This document shows, piece after piece, positions 42,914-51,940 of a DNA stretch of 64,000 nucleotides. The position numbers were made by a program, and so were the translations under genes. The notes below the pieces were generated by a model that worked only from the letters and a program-made list of their open reading frames with translations, was not told the origin of the DNA and searched no databases. The stretch's first letter is position 1, and the number at the start of each line of letters is the position of its first letter. The stretch is from an uncultured Tenacibaculum sp. GTDB lineage: Bacteria; Bacteroidota; Bacteroidia; Flavobacteriales; Flavobacteriaceae. Where the stretch lies: NCBI GenBank assembly GCA_947501615.1, contig CANMWK010000015.1, positions 62,001 to 126,000 on the forward strand, in the 5' to 3' direction.

Positions 42914-43546
42914 CTACATATCAAAAAAATCACGTAAATAATGACTAGATAAATTATCTTCATTAAGATTTTGAAGCACTTTATTTTTTTCAATTATTCT
43001 TACCATTCTTTTAAAATCATTCGCTTTTTGTTCATTTCTATCTTCACTAAAAAAACTTAAAACTACTATATGATTTTTAAAAACATATTGCACCAAATGA
43101 GCATAATAACTTTCTGCGTAATTGTACTCATAGACAAAATTATCGTATGAATTATTTTCTTCAAAAAATTTATTGAGCCAAATTAAATTATTTCCCTGTT
43201 CACTTTCAATTAATTTACATTTGGTATTGAATAATCTTTCTTTTTCAAAATTCTCTTTTTCAATAGAAGTAAACTTTCTTGCTATGATCCGTATAAAGTT
43301 TAAATTATTTTTATCTTTTAAGAATACATCGTTTACATTAAATGTAAAGGAACCAAAATATTTGATACCTCTTTCTTTTTCGAATTTTTTCCTATCATAT
43401 AAATCATAATAGTTTGGTACTTGAATTGATTGGTTTACAATAGAAATACGTTTTGAATTGTCTAACTCTAAAATTTGATTTTTACATCCTACAATTGTCA
43501 ATAGAGAAAATATCAGTAACAAAAACGTTTTAAAACAATATTTCAT
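42914..43546 (-). CDS. Hypothetical lipoprotein (210 aa)
   Basis: A signal peptide with lipidation Cys21 (T-I-V-G-C) is followed by a ~189-residue charged mature part of unknown family. It has alternating hydrophobic strands (F-T-F-N-V-N-D-V-F-L, V-L-S-F-F-S-E-D) and a helical C-terminus. It is alone on its strand, between the peptide gene terminator and the unknown 43.7-56.9 kb run. Function unknown. Confidence 0.75.
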   Translation of the reverse strand: MKYCFKTFLLLIFSLLTIVGCKNQILELDNSKRISIVNQSIQVPNYYDLYDRKKFEKERGIKYFGSFTFNVNDVFLKDKNNLNFIRIIARKFTSIEKENFEKERLFNTKCKLIESEQGNNLIWLNKFFEENNSYDNFVYEYNYAESYYAHLVQYVFKNHIVVLSFFSEDRNEQKANDFKRMVRIIEKNKVLQNLNEDNLSSHYLRDFFDM

Positions 43547-43706
43547 TTTAAATAACAGATAAACTTCATTTTAGTGCATGACAAAATCTTAAAAAAATAT
43601 TTTTTGATATCAGGTCAAGTACTATCGAATTAAAAAATAGTTGGTATGAAGATAACTTATAAAGTTAGCGAAACCTTGTTATTGTTCGTAATTTTAATAT
43701 ATACTA

Positions 43707-45416
43707 TCATTCTGTTTTTAGTTCTTTACCTAACGCCTTAATCGAATCAATTTGTTGTTGCAACTTTTCTATTTGTAATTTACTTTGAAGTTGATTAAGT
43801 TTTGTGTTCATTGAATCTAATACTACCGATTTTTCTTTTTCTAATGGAATCGGATTGTTTTTAAAATAATCATTAGAGGTCTCACTTTCTTTCCATGCCT
43901 CTCCTAATTGATCAAAAACATTTTCATCCCACTTGCTAGGATGTTTAGCGTCAATCCAAACGACATCTCTATACTCACTATCGATTAATGCCAAATCTGG
44001 AGTTGCTGAACCGTCAAAATTACTTGATTCATCTCTAATTGCCGAAATAGTCCCTAAAAAAAACATTCGTTTTCTTCCAGCAACATTCTTTATATAAGGT
44101 CTAAATTCTACAGGTTTATTCACCGACCAATCAAACTCTTTTCTAGATTCAATTACTTTTAATGGCATTGCAGATACTCCTGCATATCCTTGTTTTTTTG
44201 AAGCATGATCGTAATAATATAACTTATCCGTTCCATCTGCTGGTATAAAAACACTAAAGGTTAAACTTGTGCGTTCATCACCTACAGGCTCTAAGCCAAA
44301 CCAATGGTATAAACCACTGTATGCATCTAAACTAGTATCTGAAAAGTTAAAGTCTGTTACAAAAGGTTGTTGATTTTGGTCATCTGCTAAATCTGGAATT
44401 TTAACTGCAGTTTTCATATTCCATGGTAATGGATCACTAAAACCTCCTAAAAATTTTAATGATTCTGCTTGTAAACGTGATACTTTCTCTGCCAAAGTAT
44501 TCTGACGTGTTAAATACGGATAATTTTTCATGTCTTCTGGAGCAATAAATGTTCCTTTACCAAAGAAAATACGTTCAACATAATCGTTAAAATCGTGTGC
44601 TCCATTCTCAATCACCATCACTCCACCAAATGTTGGGTAAGGAAAGAAAAAACCTTTCCATTTAATTAGACTTACTACTTGTACCCAAGCCCCTTTATCA
44701 TTTTTCATGTAATAAGTATCGCTTGGTTCCATGGTACATAACTGGAAGATATTGAAACGTTGTACTACAGCATTGTATGTGTTTCTACTGAATTTTAAAG
44801 ATTCCCCAATTGAAAATGTAACTGGAATTCTATTCTCACTAGAAAATCTTGGAAAAGGCGTAGTACTAGAAACCGCAAAAACTTCTTCTGTATTATCGGT
44901 CATACCTTGCCATGCATATTTTTCTGTAGGTTGAATCGCCATTGTCCACTTATTTACAGAATCTATACGAACTAAATGAGGTAATGAAACATCTTTTGTT
45001 TCTCCAACAGATTCATTTGCCATAGAAAAAATATTCATCAATGGCTGGATACGTTCATTTTGTGTTAATGGTAATTCGCTAATCTCTATTTTATTCAGAT
45101 TATTAAATACATTATAAGTTTTCACATAATCGTACATTTTATATTTCCAGCCCACAAAATATAGTAGTCCAAAAAACACAATCAACCCAAATAAAGTCGC
45201 TATTCTACCTCCAGTCCCAGCTGTTTTTCTAAACTTTCGTATACCCAAAAACAATACTATAAATGATAATAATAGTATAAAAATATATTTTCTTATAAAG
45301 AGTAAAACAGGTTGAAAATCATCTCTTAATATAAATATTGCTAACAAAAGAATTATAGTAATTAAAACAACTATAAATTTTTGTTTTCCTCCTTTTTTCC
45401 AATATCTTTTTATCAT
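43707..45416 (-). CDS. Uncharacterised membrane protein (569 aa), last gene of the AAA+ locus
   Basis: Three hydrophobic segments lie in the first ~110 residues, followed by a large globular part rich in Trp/Tyr. It has F-F-F-P-Y-P-T-F-G-G, Y-H-W-F-G-L-E-P-V-G and K-P-V-E-F-R-P-Y-I motifs, and a coiled C-terminal helix (Q-L-Q-S-K-L-Q-I-E). No family is recognised. The frame extends to a GTG at 45464 inside a REP-like element, so the ATG at 45416 is used. A tandem-repeat stretch separates it from the upstream membrane protein gene. Confidence 0.7.
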   Translation of the reverse strand: MIKRYWKKGGKQKFIVVLITIILLLAIFILRDDFQPVLLFIRKYIFILLLSFIVLFLGIRKFRKTAGTGGRIATLFGLIVFFGLLYFVGWKYKMYDYVKTYNVFNNLNKIEISELPLTQNERIQPLMNIFSMANESVGETKDVSLPHLVRIDSVNKWTMAIQPTEKYAWQGMTDNTEEVFAVSSTTPFPRFSSENRIPVTFSIGESLKFSRNTYNAVVQRFNIFQLCTMEPSDTYYMKNDKGAWVQVVSLIKWKGFFFPYPTFGGVMVIENGAHDFNDYVERIFFGKGTFIAPEDMKNYPYLTRQNTLAEKVSRLQAESLKFLGGFSDPLPWNMKTAVKIPDLADDQNQQPFVTDFNFSDTSLDAYSGLYHWFGLEPVGDERTSLTFSVFIPADGTDKLYYYDHASKKQGYAGVSAMPLKVIESRKEFDWSVNKPVEFRPYIKNVAGRKRMFFLGTISAIRDESSNFDGSATPDLALIDSEYRDVVWIDAKHPSKWDENVFDQLGEAWKESETSNDYFKNNPIPLEKEKSVVLDSMNTKLNQLQSKLQIEKLQQQIDSIKALGKELKTE

Positions 45417-45435
45417 TTCTATTTGATTTTTATGA

Positions 45436-45490
45436 GTTCTCGATACTATTTTACTATGCTTCACTTCGTAAAATCACTCGAACTGACATT
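45436..45490. repeat. Diverged REP-like element with inner hairpin
   Basis: Outer GTTCTCGA (45436-45443) and TCGAACTGACA (45478-45488) match the REP-like element in the SDR gene. An inner hairpin ATTTTAC/GTAAAAT (45448-45454, 45468-45474) lies between, much as in the 21484 element. Confidence 0.55.
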
Positions 45491-45514
45491 GTTTTATTTA
45501 TTATAATTTTTAAT

Positions 45515-45600
45515 TTCAACCTTCAACCTTCAACCTTCAATCTTCAATCTTCAATCTTCAACCTTCAACTTTAGACCTTTAAAACTTTAAAACTTTAAAA
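45515..45600. repeat. Heptamer and octamer tandem repeats
   Basis: Eight copies of TTCAACC/TTCAATC (45515-45570) are followed by three CTTTAAAA units (45577-45600) that end at the stop codon of the next gene. Copy number could vary by slippage. Confidence 0.9.
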
Positions 45601-46119
45601 CTACAAATACCCTTTATCTTTTAAACGATCTCTTGCACTTTTTTTAGGTGCTTCAGGCTCTTTCTCTTCTGCTTTCTTTACCTCTTCTTTGTTATCAGAC
45701 CTTAAATCTTCAATCAAATCCTTACCTTTTTCTATGGTATTCTGTACTAAATCTTCCAACGAATCTGAATGTTCATCAATAACAGCAGCAGATTTAAAAA
45801 TTCCGCCTGCAATATACGTTCCTATTAAAGTACCTACAATCATAGAAGCAAAAGCAGAAATTGTTGCAATATCTATAGGAATTAAAAATCGAACCACTAA
45901 AATACCTATTAAAAAAAGTACAGCAACAAATACTAAACGTAATAAAAAAGGTTGTCCGTAAACAAAACCCTTAGTTTCTGTTTCTTTCATTTGTAATTCT
46001 TTAGAATTCATCAACTTATTAAAAAATCGATAAATTCCATTTCCCTTAGATTCTTTCCAATACCATACAATTCCGAACAAAATTGCTGCTACAAAAAGTA
46101 TAATTTCTAGTGTTAACAT
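45601..46119 (-). CDS. Uncharacterised membrane protein with acidic tail
   Basis: The 172-aa product has an N-terminal membrane helix (L-T-L-E-I-I-L-F-V-A-A-I-L-F-G), two more (R-L-V-F-V-A-V-L-F-L-I-G-I-L-V and a Gly-rich I-V-G-T-L-I-G-T-Y-I-A-G-G) and a charged C-terminal tail rich in Lys/Glu. No family is recognised. An ATG at 46176 in the same frame would add 19 residues; the shorter start fits the first helix better. It follows the 454-aa gene on the same strand. Confidence 0.7.
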   Translation of the reverse strand: MLTLEIILFVAAILFGIVWYWKESKGNGIYRFFNKLMNSKELQMKETETKGFVYGQPFLLRLVFVAVLFLIGILVVRFLIPIDIATISAFASMIVGTLIGTYIAGGIFKSAAVIDEHSDSLEDLVQNTIEKGKDLIEDLRSDNKEEVKKAEEKEPEAPKKSARDRLKDKGYL

Positions 46120-46199
46120 ATGCTGTTGCAAGTTTAGCGTTTGAAGTAAGTTATTATTAAAAAAAACTCTTATCATCAAACTTAGTTAATTATTTGTTC

Positions 46200-47564
46200 T
46201 TATGATGCAATGCTTCCTTGTAATTGAAACATTCCGGTTAATTTCATTCCTACATGTAATTCTGAGAATCGCATATTTTCTTTTGCCACGTACATATCAA
46301 TAGTAAAAAAGTCTTTCACATCTTGATTTGTAATTAATCTAATATTCAATAAATAGCCTTTACTACTTTTATCATTTAAGAGATGACTCTCTTTAAAACT
46401 CTCTAATTCTCCTATAAAATCGAAACAACCATAGTTTGGTAGATCATTGCTAGGCATATACATTGTAAAGTCTTTGCTATATTTTACTTCACTGTTTGAA
46501 GTATTATTATTATTATGAATATCTAAGACGAATACAATTCCACTTAAATTAATGTTGATCTTTTTTTGAGTTAAATATGTTTCTCTGTTTTCTGCATAAT
46601 CTGTAGCGAAATACCATAGTCCAAAAGTATCTCTACCTCTTCCTGAAACAATAGCTTCAAGATTATCTATATTTTCCCATTCAACAATTTCTTTTGTTTC
46701 AAAATCTAATTGATACTCTGTTTTTACTACTGGTAAAATCGTTTTAGGTTCACCTTGATGGGTTATTGCTTTAAAATTAACATCATCAAATTCTACTTCA
46801 GATATTGATAAATTATCTCTTTTTAATTTAGGCTCTTTGGTTAATGCAAAAGCGAAATATTCATGTAATATTTTACTTCCTTCTTCTGTTCTATACGTTT
46901 CAAAACCAAAAACTCCTCCCCAAGTATTGCTTAAACTTAATGTATTTGCTTTTTTAACAATTATTGCTGATTCATTTTCAAAGCTTGGCGCTGAAATCTC
47001 TATTCTATCTTGAAAATAATCTTTGTCTTCAAGTAGACTCGCTTTTAAAATATCATTATTCTCATTTGTTGTAAACTCAGCAAATTCTCCATAATTAATG
47101 TTATCACCATCAAAAACATAAGGTAAGCCAATTTTCCCTTTTTGATGATTACTAAAGTTGTATGTGATAGAAATTGCTTTTAACTCTTCGTCTGTATTTG
47201 CTATTGTATGATTCTTATTGTTATTAAATTGAGAATGATAAAAAATGGTATACGAAACTATTTTGTTTTGTTCTAACAACTGTTCAAAACGTTCTTCCAT
47301 CTTTAGTATTGCCATATCAGCAGATAATACATAAGAGTTATCATCTCCAACAATGTATAAAAAACCTATAATTTCTCCATCATTATTTTCATAAGCAGAT
47401 ATGGGCGCATAGTTTCCTTGAAGTTGCATATTCATAAATAACTTTATGTACTCGCTATACTTTTGCATTGAAAGAAAAAAATCACTTTTCTCAACGTTAT
47501 TTTCTTTTGATTCTTTTTTCGATGAATCGTTTTTTTTATTGCTTAAAAAATCAAATAATCCCAT
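46200..47564 (-). CDS. Uncharacterised 454-aa protein of the AAA+ locus
   Basis: The soluble, acidic protein has no signal peptide. It begins M-G-L-F-D-F-L-S-N-K-K and a Lys/Ser-rich linker, like many cytoplasmic partner proteins. It then has beta-rich stretches (F-L-Y-I-V-G-D-D-N-S-Y-V, F-G-L-W-Y-F-A-T-D-Y). I do not recognise a family. It starts 27 bp after the 410-aa gene stop, so the two are probably co-transcribed. Confidence 0.65.
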   Translation of the reverse strand: MGLFDFLSNKKNDSSKKESKENNVEKSDFFLSMQKYSEYIKLFMNMQLQGNYAPISAYENNDGEIIGFLYIVGDDNSYVLSADMAILKMEERFEQLLEQNKIVSYTIFYHSQFNNNKNHTIANTDEELKAISITYNFSNHQKGKIGLPYVFDGDNINYGEFAEFTTNENNDILKASLLEDKDYFQDRIEISAPSFENESAIIVKKANTLSLSNTWGGVFGFETYRTEEGSKILHEYFAFALTKEPKLKRDNLSISEVEFDDVNFKAITHQGEPKTILPVVKTEYQLDFETKEIVEWENIDNLEAIVSGRGRDTFGLWYFATDYAENRETYLTQKKININLSGIVFVLDIHNNNNTSNSEVKYSKDFTMYMPSNDLPNYGCFDFIGELESFKESHLLNDKSSKGYLLNIRLITNQDVKDFFTIDMYVAKENMRFSELHVGMKLTGMFQLQGSIAS

Positions 47565-47591
47565 ACAAATTTTGCTTTTTCTTTTCTTGAA

Positions 47592-48824
47592 TTAAATATT
47601 CTTCTTAATTGTTTGAATTACCCAATCTTTCATAGCATCATTCCATTTCTTATATTGTTTATAAAACTCTTCTTTATCATACCAATACATGAATAATATA
47701 TCTTTAGGAGAAATACTCACTAACAACTTCCATATTAAATCTTGTTCACTTGGTTTTAATGAAGAGTGCGGACTATGTAATGCTACATGAACTTCCTTAT
47801 CTACAATATCTTCTATTTTCACATTCCCCATCTTCTTTTTTTCCAAATAGCGATCTACTCCCATTACTTTCTTGCGTATATCCACATCCATTTTATTTAA
47901 GTAACTTTTAAATAAAACTGGATCTTCAAGAATATCAACTATTTCATGATTTGCATTTTCTAAATGTTCTGAAAGTAGATACTTCTTAACACGCTCGTGT
48001 CTTTGACGCGTAATTTCTGAATTTAAATCGAACTCTATAATTAAATGAGAACGTAATTTATCTATAAGTTCAGCATGTTGTATGTGATACATGAGTACAT
48101 CATGACTTGTATCTTGAATTGCTTCTTTATAGGCATCTATATCTTGAAACACTAAAATGGGCGATAAAAAGCTTTTAATGACAAAGATTCCGCCGAAAGC
48201 TTCAGTAAAAAAAGAATCTACATTAAATTTGATATCTTTTATATCAATAATTCGCTCTCTTAAATCACCATACGTATTCGCAGATTCTAATAGTTGTTTA
48301 TGAATATTTTCATCCACAAAATTATTATCTTTTTTGAATAATTCTATGAGTGCTAATTGTTCTTTCTGAGCCTTATCTAAATTATCCACCAAACGAAAAC
48401 GAACTGTAATATCTTTATATTTTAAAACATCTAGTGGTTCATAAAACACATCTATTCGCTGATCAAAATCAACACAAATTGCTGAATCTCTAGTTATATT
48501 TTCAATATTACTTTGATGCGTTTTAAATACCTGTTTCATTAATTCTCTATCAAAAGAGTGAAATGGATTGTATACAGGTAATCCTTTTTGAAGTGGAGTT
48601 ATAATAATACAATGTGGATTTGCTTCTCCATTATTTAAATAATGAATTTCATTTTTCTCTTCCGCTACTTCAGGGCTCCATCCTATTCCGTCAATAAAAA
48701 AGGATGCTAATTTTGTTTCTGTAAAACCTAATTTTACCAAACATTTATTATAACGCTCTACGAGTTTACCACTAATAGGTATTAATTCTCCTTTATATAA
48801 ATCTGCTTCTTCTAATTTTTGCAT
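47592..48824 (-). CDS. Uncharacterised 410-aa protein of the AAA+ locus
   Basis: A soluble, charged protein with no membrane segment or known motif. It is helical in its second half (R-Q-R-H-E-R-V-K-K-Y-L-L-S-E-H) and ends W-N-D-A-M-K-D-W-V-I-Q-T-I-K-K. Its ATG overlaps the TAA of the amidohydrolase gene (TAATG), so translation is coupled. Function unknown. Confidence 0.7.
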   Translation of the reverse strand: MQKLEEADLYKGELIPISGKLVERYNKCLVKLGFTETKLASFFIDGIGWSPEVAEEKNEIHYLNNGEANPHCIIITPLQKGLPVYNPFHSFDRELMKQVFKTHQSNIENITRDSAICVDFDQRIDVFYEPLDVLKYKDITVRFRLVDNLDKAQKEQLALIELFKKDNNFVDENIHKQLLESANTYGDLRERIIDIKDIKFNVDSFFTEAFGGIFVIKSFLSPILVFQDIDAYKEAIQDTSHDVLMYHIQHAELIDKLRSHLIIEFDLNSEITRQRHERVKKYLLSEHLENANHEIVDILEDPVLFKSYLNKMDVDIRKKVMGVDRYLEKKKMGNVKIEDIVDKEVHVALHSPHSSLKPSEQDLIWKLLVSISPKDILFMYWYDKEEFYKQYKKWNDAMKDWVIQTIKKNI

Positions 48825-51136
48825 TAGTTTACAAAAGTTACTTTATTTATTTTTCCATTTTTAATTTCATAAATGGCGATAGCCTCGATTGGTTTTTTAG
48901 AAATACCTGTTATTCTTTCATGATCTATCACCTTATTTTTTAACACAATCCTTTTTACTACTTCACAATGTAATTTAGTGTATTTCTTAAATAATTCTAC
49001 ATATCCATCTCGTATATTTTTTTTCCCTTTTTTTCTTAACTCATTAGGAAAATCATAAATCTCAAAGTTTTCACTGTAAGGTTCTAAAAAAGCTTCAATA
49101 TCTCTTGCATTATAACCATTTACTTGACGTTGGACTAACTGTTCTGGAGAATCTTCTATAATTTTGTTTATTGGAAAAGCACTCCCTCCTTTTATGACAT
49201 AAGCTATTTTTTCAACTGCTTGTATATCTTCTAAAGGATTCGCAGTTAAAATAATTAGATCGGCCATTTTACCCTCATCAATAGAACCCAAAATATTTTC
49301 TTTCCCTAAAATTTTTGCACCATTAATTGTAGAGGCTTTCAATATTTGTAAATTCGTTAATCCTGCTTTTTTCATCGCTTTCAATTCATCAGAATATGAT
49401 GTAGCATGAAGTGTCCCAATATTACCAGCATCTGTACCAGTGGCAACATTAAATCCACTTTCAACTGCTTTCTTTAGATTATTTGCCATTCGCTTCTCTT
49501 CAGCTCTTCTTTCTTCTTTATTACTATCGAAAAAAGTTTTATACCTTTTCCAAATTGGTAAAGACTTCATTTCAAATTTTCTTGTATCATAAAGACTCCC
49601 CAATGCGGTAGGGTTGGAAATGGAAAAATCATTTTTACTTGGTGTTAAATCGGATGTATATGCTCTTCTATAATTATCTCCTACAATTAAAGTAGGGATA
49701 TAAGAAACATTACCTTCCTTTACCATTTTGATAAATTCATCATCTAACTCTTCATCTTCTACACTATGTACCAAGAAATCTGCCCCTGCTTTAATTGCTT
49801 TTTTTGCTGTTTTTAACTGCGTTGCATGTACAGCTACTTTTAAATTGTTTTTATGAGCTTCTTCTATAGTTGCCTTTACAATGTTATAATTCTTCTCCTC
49901 GTCCTTAGAAGATCTTACGATATACCAAATTTTTATAAAATCTGGTTTAAAAGCTATTTGTTCTTTTACTAAACTTCTAGCTTCCTTTGGTGTTTTTGCT
50001 TTTATTATCGGAGCATTTTCTATTTCGAATGCCTTGGGTTGATAGGTAGAAACTAAAGGGCCTGTTAGTAATATATTAGGGTATTCGGTAATATCTGAAT
50101 ATTTATCTCTTAAATCAAAATTATACATTGGACCTCCAACATCAATAACAGTAGTAATTCCACATCGCAAATATCTTTTTAAAAAATCTGGCGCATATCT
50201 TTTCAACCACTCTCTTTCTTCTTCATAACTTCTATACTTGGTTAAGTTTAATGCGTCTGGTCTTGTATACAATCCTCCAGATTGAAATAAGTGAATATGA
50301 CTATCAATCATACCTGGTAACAGCCATTTTCCTTTCCCATTTATAACTACATAATCTTTTTTTTCTTTTATCTTTTTTCTTATTAATTTTATTTTTTCAT
50401 TTTCTATTAACACATCCTGTGTCTTTAATGTTCCTTTTACGACATCAATTAGTTGAATGTTTTTAATTAATATAGCTTCTTTATTTTTGTTTAGTTTCGT
50501 GCTCTCTATTTTTAAATCACTTACTAGTTTTATTTCTGGAGTTTTACCTATAATTTTCAAAACAAAATTCCCTCCTTTTTCTTTGAAGTTATTTGCTTTT
50601 TTAAATGAATAATATTTCGACCTGTGTTTTACTAGATTAAAGCCCTCTACCCATGATTGGTCATTATCCCATTCAATATCAGATTCAAAAGAACCATTTG
50701 TCAATTCAATTTCCTCCCATTTCCCTTGCTTATCCAATCCTTCTAAATAAAACCCATCAAAATAAAATTCACCATCACCTTCTACCAATCCTCCTACAGA
50801 AAGAATATTTATTTTATTATCTACTTCTATTTCTACAGAACGAGTTACCCATTTATTTTCAGTCACTAACTGATCTCTAGTTACTTTAGAGGTCTTAATT
50901 AATTTCTCATCACTATCTAATCCTTGCATTAAAAAAAAGGCATGAACTCCTCCTAAGTCTGTAAACGTCGTAACTTTTGCTTCACCTCTTAGTTTGATCT
51001 TTTTATAACGTTTGTTATCAATCTTTACTTTTTGAAAAAAACCAGTGTAGCCATCTTCTATTTCTTTTATTTTATCTTGTGAGTAAGCATAAAAAGAAAA
51101 AAAGAGAGTACTTATTAAGATTATAATGTTTCTCAT
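48824..51136 (-). CDS. Exported amidohydrolase with C-terminal NTF2-like domain
   Basis: The 770-aa product has a signal peptide ending near S-F-Y-A-Y-S-Q. A beta-rich N-terminal domain (~25-195) is followed by an amidohydrolase (~220-660) with metal ligands in M-I-D-S-H-I-H-L-F (HxH), V-A-V-H-A-T-Q, L-V-H-S-V-E-D and A-T-G-T-D-A-G-N. A SnoaL/NTF2-like domain (~665-770) ends the chain. It is probably a secreted imidazolonepropionase- or prolidase-type hydrolase; the substrate is unknown. It is coupled to the 410-aa gene downstream. Confidence 0.85.
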   Translation of the reverse strand: MRNIIILISTLFFSFYAYSQDKIKEIEDGYTGFFQKVKIDNKRYKKIKLRGEAKVTTFTDLGGVHAFFLMQGLDSDEKLIKTSKVTRDQLVTENKWVTRSVEIEVDNKINILSVGGLVEGDGEFYFDGFYLEGLDKQGKWEEIELTNGSFESDIEWDNDQSWVEGFNLVKHRSKYYSFKKANNFKEKGGNFVLKIIGKTPEIKLVSDLKIESTKLNKNKEAILIKNIQLIDVVKGTLKTQDVLIENEKIKLIRKKIKEKKDYVVINGKGKWLLPGMIDSHIHLFQSGGLYTRPDALNLTKYRSYEEEREWLKRYAPDFLKRYLRCGITTVIDVGGPMYNFDLRDKYSDITEYPNILLTGPLVSTYQPKAFEIENAPIIKAKTPKEARSLVKEQIAFKPDFIKIWYIVRSSKDEEKNYNIVKATIEEAHKNNLKVAVHATQLKTAKKAIKAGADFLVHSVEDEELDDEFIKMVKEGNVSYIPTLIVGDNYRRAYTSDLTPSKNDFSISNPTALGSLYDTRKFEMKSLPIWKRYKTFFDSNKEERRAEEKRMANNLKKAVESGFNVATGTDAGNIGTLHATSYSDELKAMKKAGLTNLQILKASTINGAKILGKENILGSIDEGKMADLIILTANPLEDIQAVEKIAYVIKGGSAFPINKIIEDSPEQLVQRQVNGYNARDIEAFLEPYSENFEIYDFPNELRKKGKKNIRDGYVELFKKYTKLHCEVVKRIVLKNKVIDHERITGISKKPIEAIAIYEIKNGKINKVTFVN

Positions 51137-51170
51137 TATATAATTTGGTTTATAATTTTATCTATATTAT

Positions 51171-51767
51171 TTAAAACTTTAACAACTTATGAATTTGCAC
51201 ATATTGCAATAACATAATTGTTCTTGCATCTTTTATTTCTTTATTTTCAACCATTTTGATTACTTTTTCAAATGGAAGTTCTAACACTCTTATTTCTTCT
51301 CCTTCTTCTTCTAATCCACCTCCAGAACTCACTTTCATGCTCGCTGTATATGCTGCAACATACATAAATGATTTTTCTGTAGTAGCTCCAGGAGAGATAT
51401 AGGATTCAAAAACTTGTTGAATCTCTTTAATTTTGTAACCAACTTCTTCTTCTACTTCTCTTCTCACACTATCTTCAGGTTTTTCATTAGCATCTATAGC
51501 TCCCGCACAAACCTCAATTGACATACTCTCTGAAGGATATGCTTCGTCATAAATAGCCATCCGAAACTGTTGCGTTAAAATTACAGTATTCTTTTGCGTA
51601 TTGTATAATAGAATACAAGTTCCTTCACCTCTATCATAACTTTCTCTAGATAAACGTTTCCAACTTCCGTCTCTAAACAAGAAATTGTAATCAATTTTAT
51701 ATAGTGTTCCCCATTCTTTCGATAAAATAGAACGTGTAATATTTTTAAGTCTGTTCTTGATTTCCAT
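51171..51767 (-). CDS. Nudix hydrolase (ADP-ribose/GDP-mannose pyrophosphatase type)
   Basis: The 198-aa protein has a perfect Nudix box G-A-I-D-A-N-E, seven residues, R-E-V-E-E-E-V-G. The preceding V-C-A-G and E-S-Y-I-S-P-G-A-T-T-E-K region is typical of NudK/ADP-ribose pyrophosphatases. It overlaps the small membrane gene upstream by 23 bp and lies 34 bp before the amidohydrolase start. The substrate is likely a nucleotide sugar or ADP-ribose; this is inference. Confidence 0.9.
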   Translation of the reverse strand: MEIKNRLKNITRSILSKEWGTLYKIDYNFLFRDGSWKRLSRESYDRGEGTCILLYNTQKNTVILTQQFRMAIYDEAYPSESMSIEVCAGAIDANEKPEDSVRREVEEEVGYKIKEIQQVFESYISPGATTEKSFMYVAAYTASMKVSSGGGLEEEGEEIRVLELPFEKVIKMVENKEIKDARTIMLLQYVQIHKLLKF

Positions 51768-51930
51768 TTTCTTTTTTCACAAATAAAAAATATAAACTAC
51801 GTATTTGATTCTTGCTATATTGAAAAATAGCAACTACTATTTTTAATATTCCGTAAAAAATTAATTCTAAAAGAATTTCAATAAAAAAAAACCTAATAAA
51901 GCCAAAAATAAACTCTAAGAATACAATCAT
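51745..51930 (-). CDS. Small hydrophobic protein (61 aa)
   Basis: One or two hydrophobic helices (residues 2-36, rich in Phe and Ile) are followed by a short basic end. No family is recognised. It lies 10 bp after the AAA+ gene stop and overlaps the Nudix gene by 23 bp, which supports real coding. Function unknown. Confidence 0.5.
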   Translation of the reverse strand: MIVFLEFIFGFIRFFFIEILLELIFYGILKIVVAIFQYSKNQIRSLYFLFVKKENGNQEQT

Positions 51931-51940
51931 TTAGGTTTTA

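Noticed and set aside
43612..43632. Degenerate REP-like sequence GGTCAAGTACTATCGAATT
   Set aside because: Too diverged from the other copies to claim as a repeat.
45417..45464. GTG-started extension of the 569-aa membrane protein
   Set aside because: It reads into a REP-like element; the ATG at 45416 gives a natural start.
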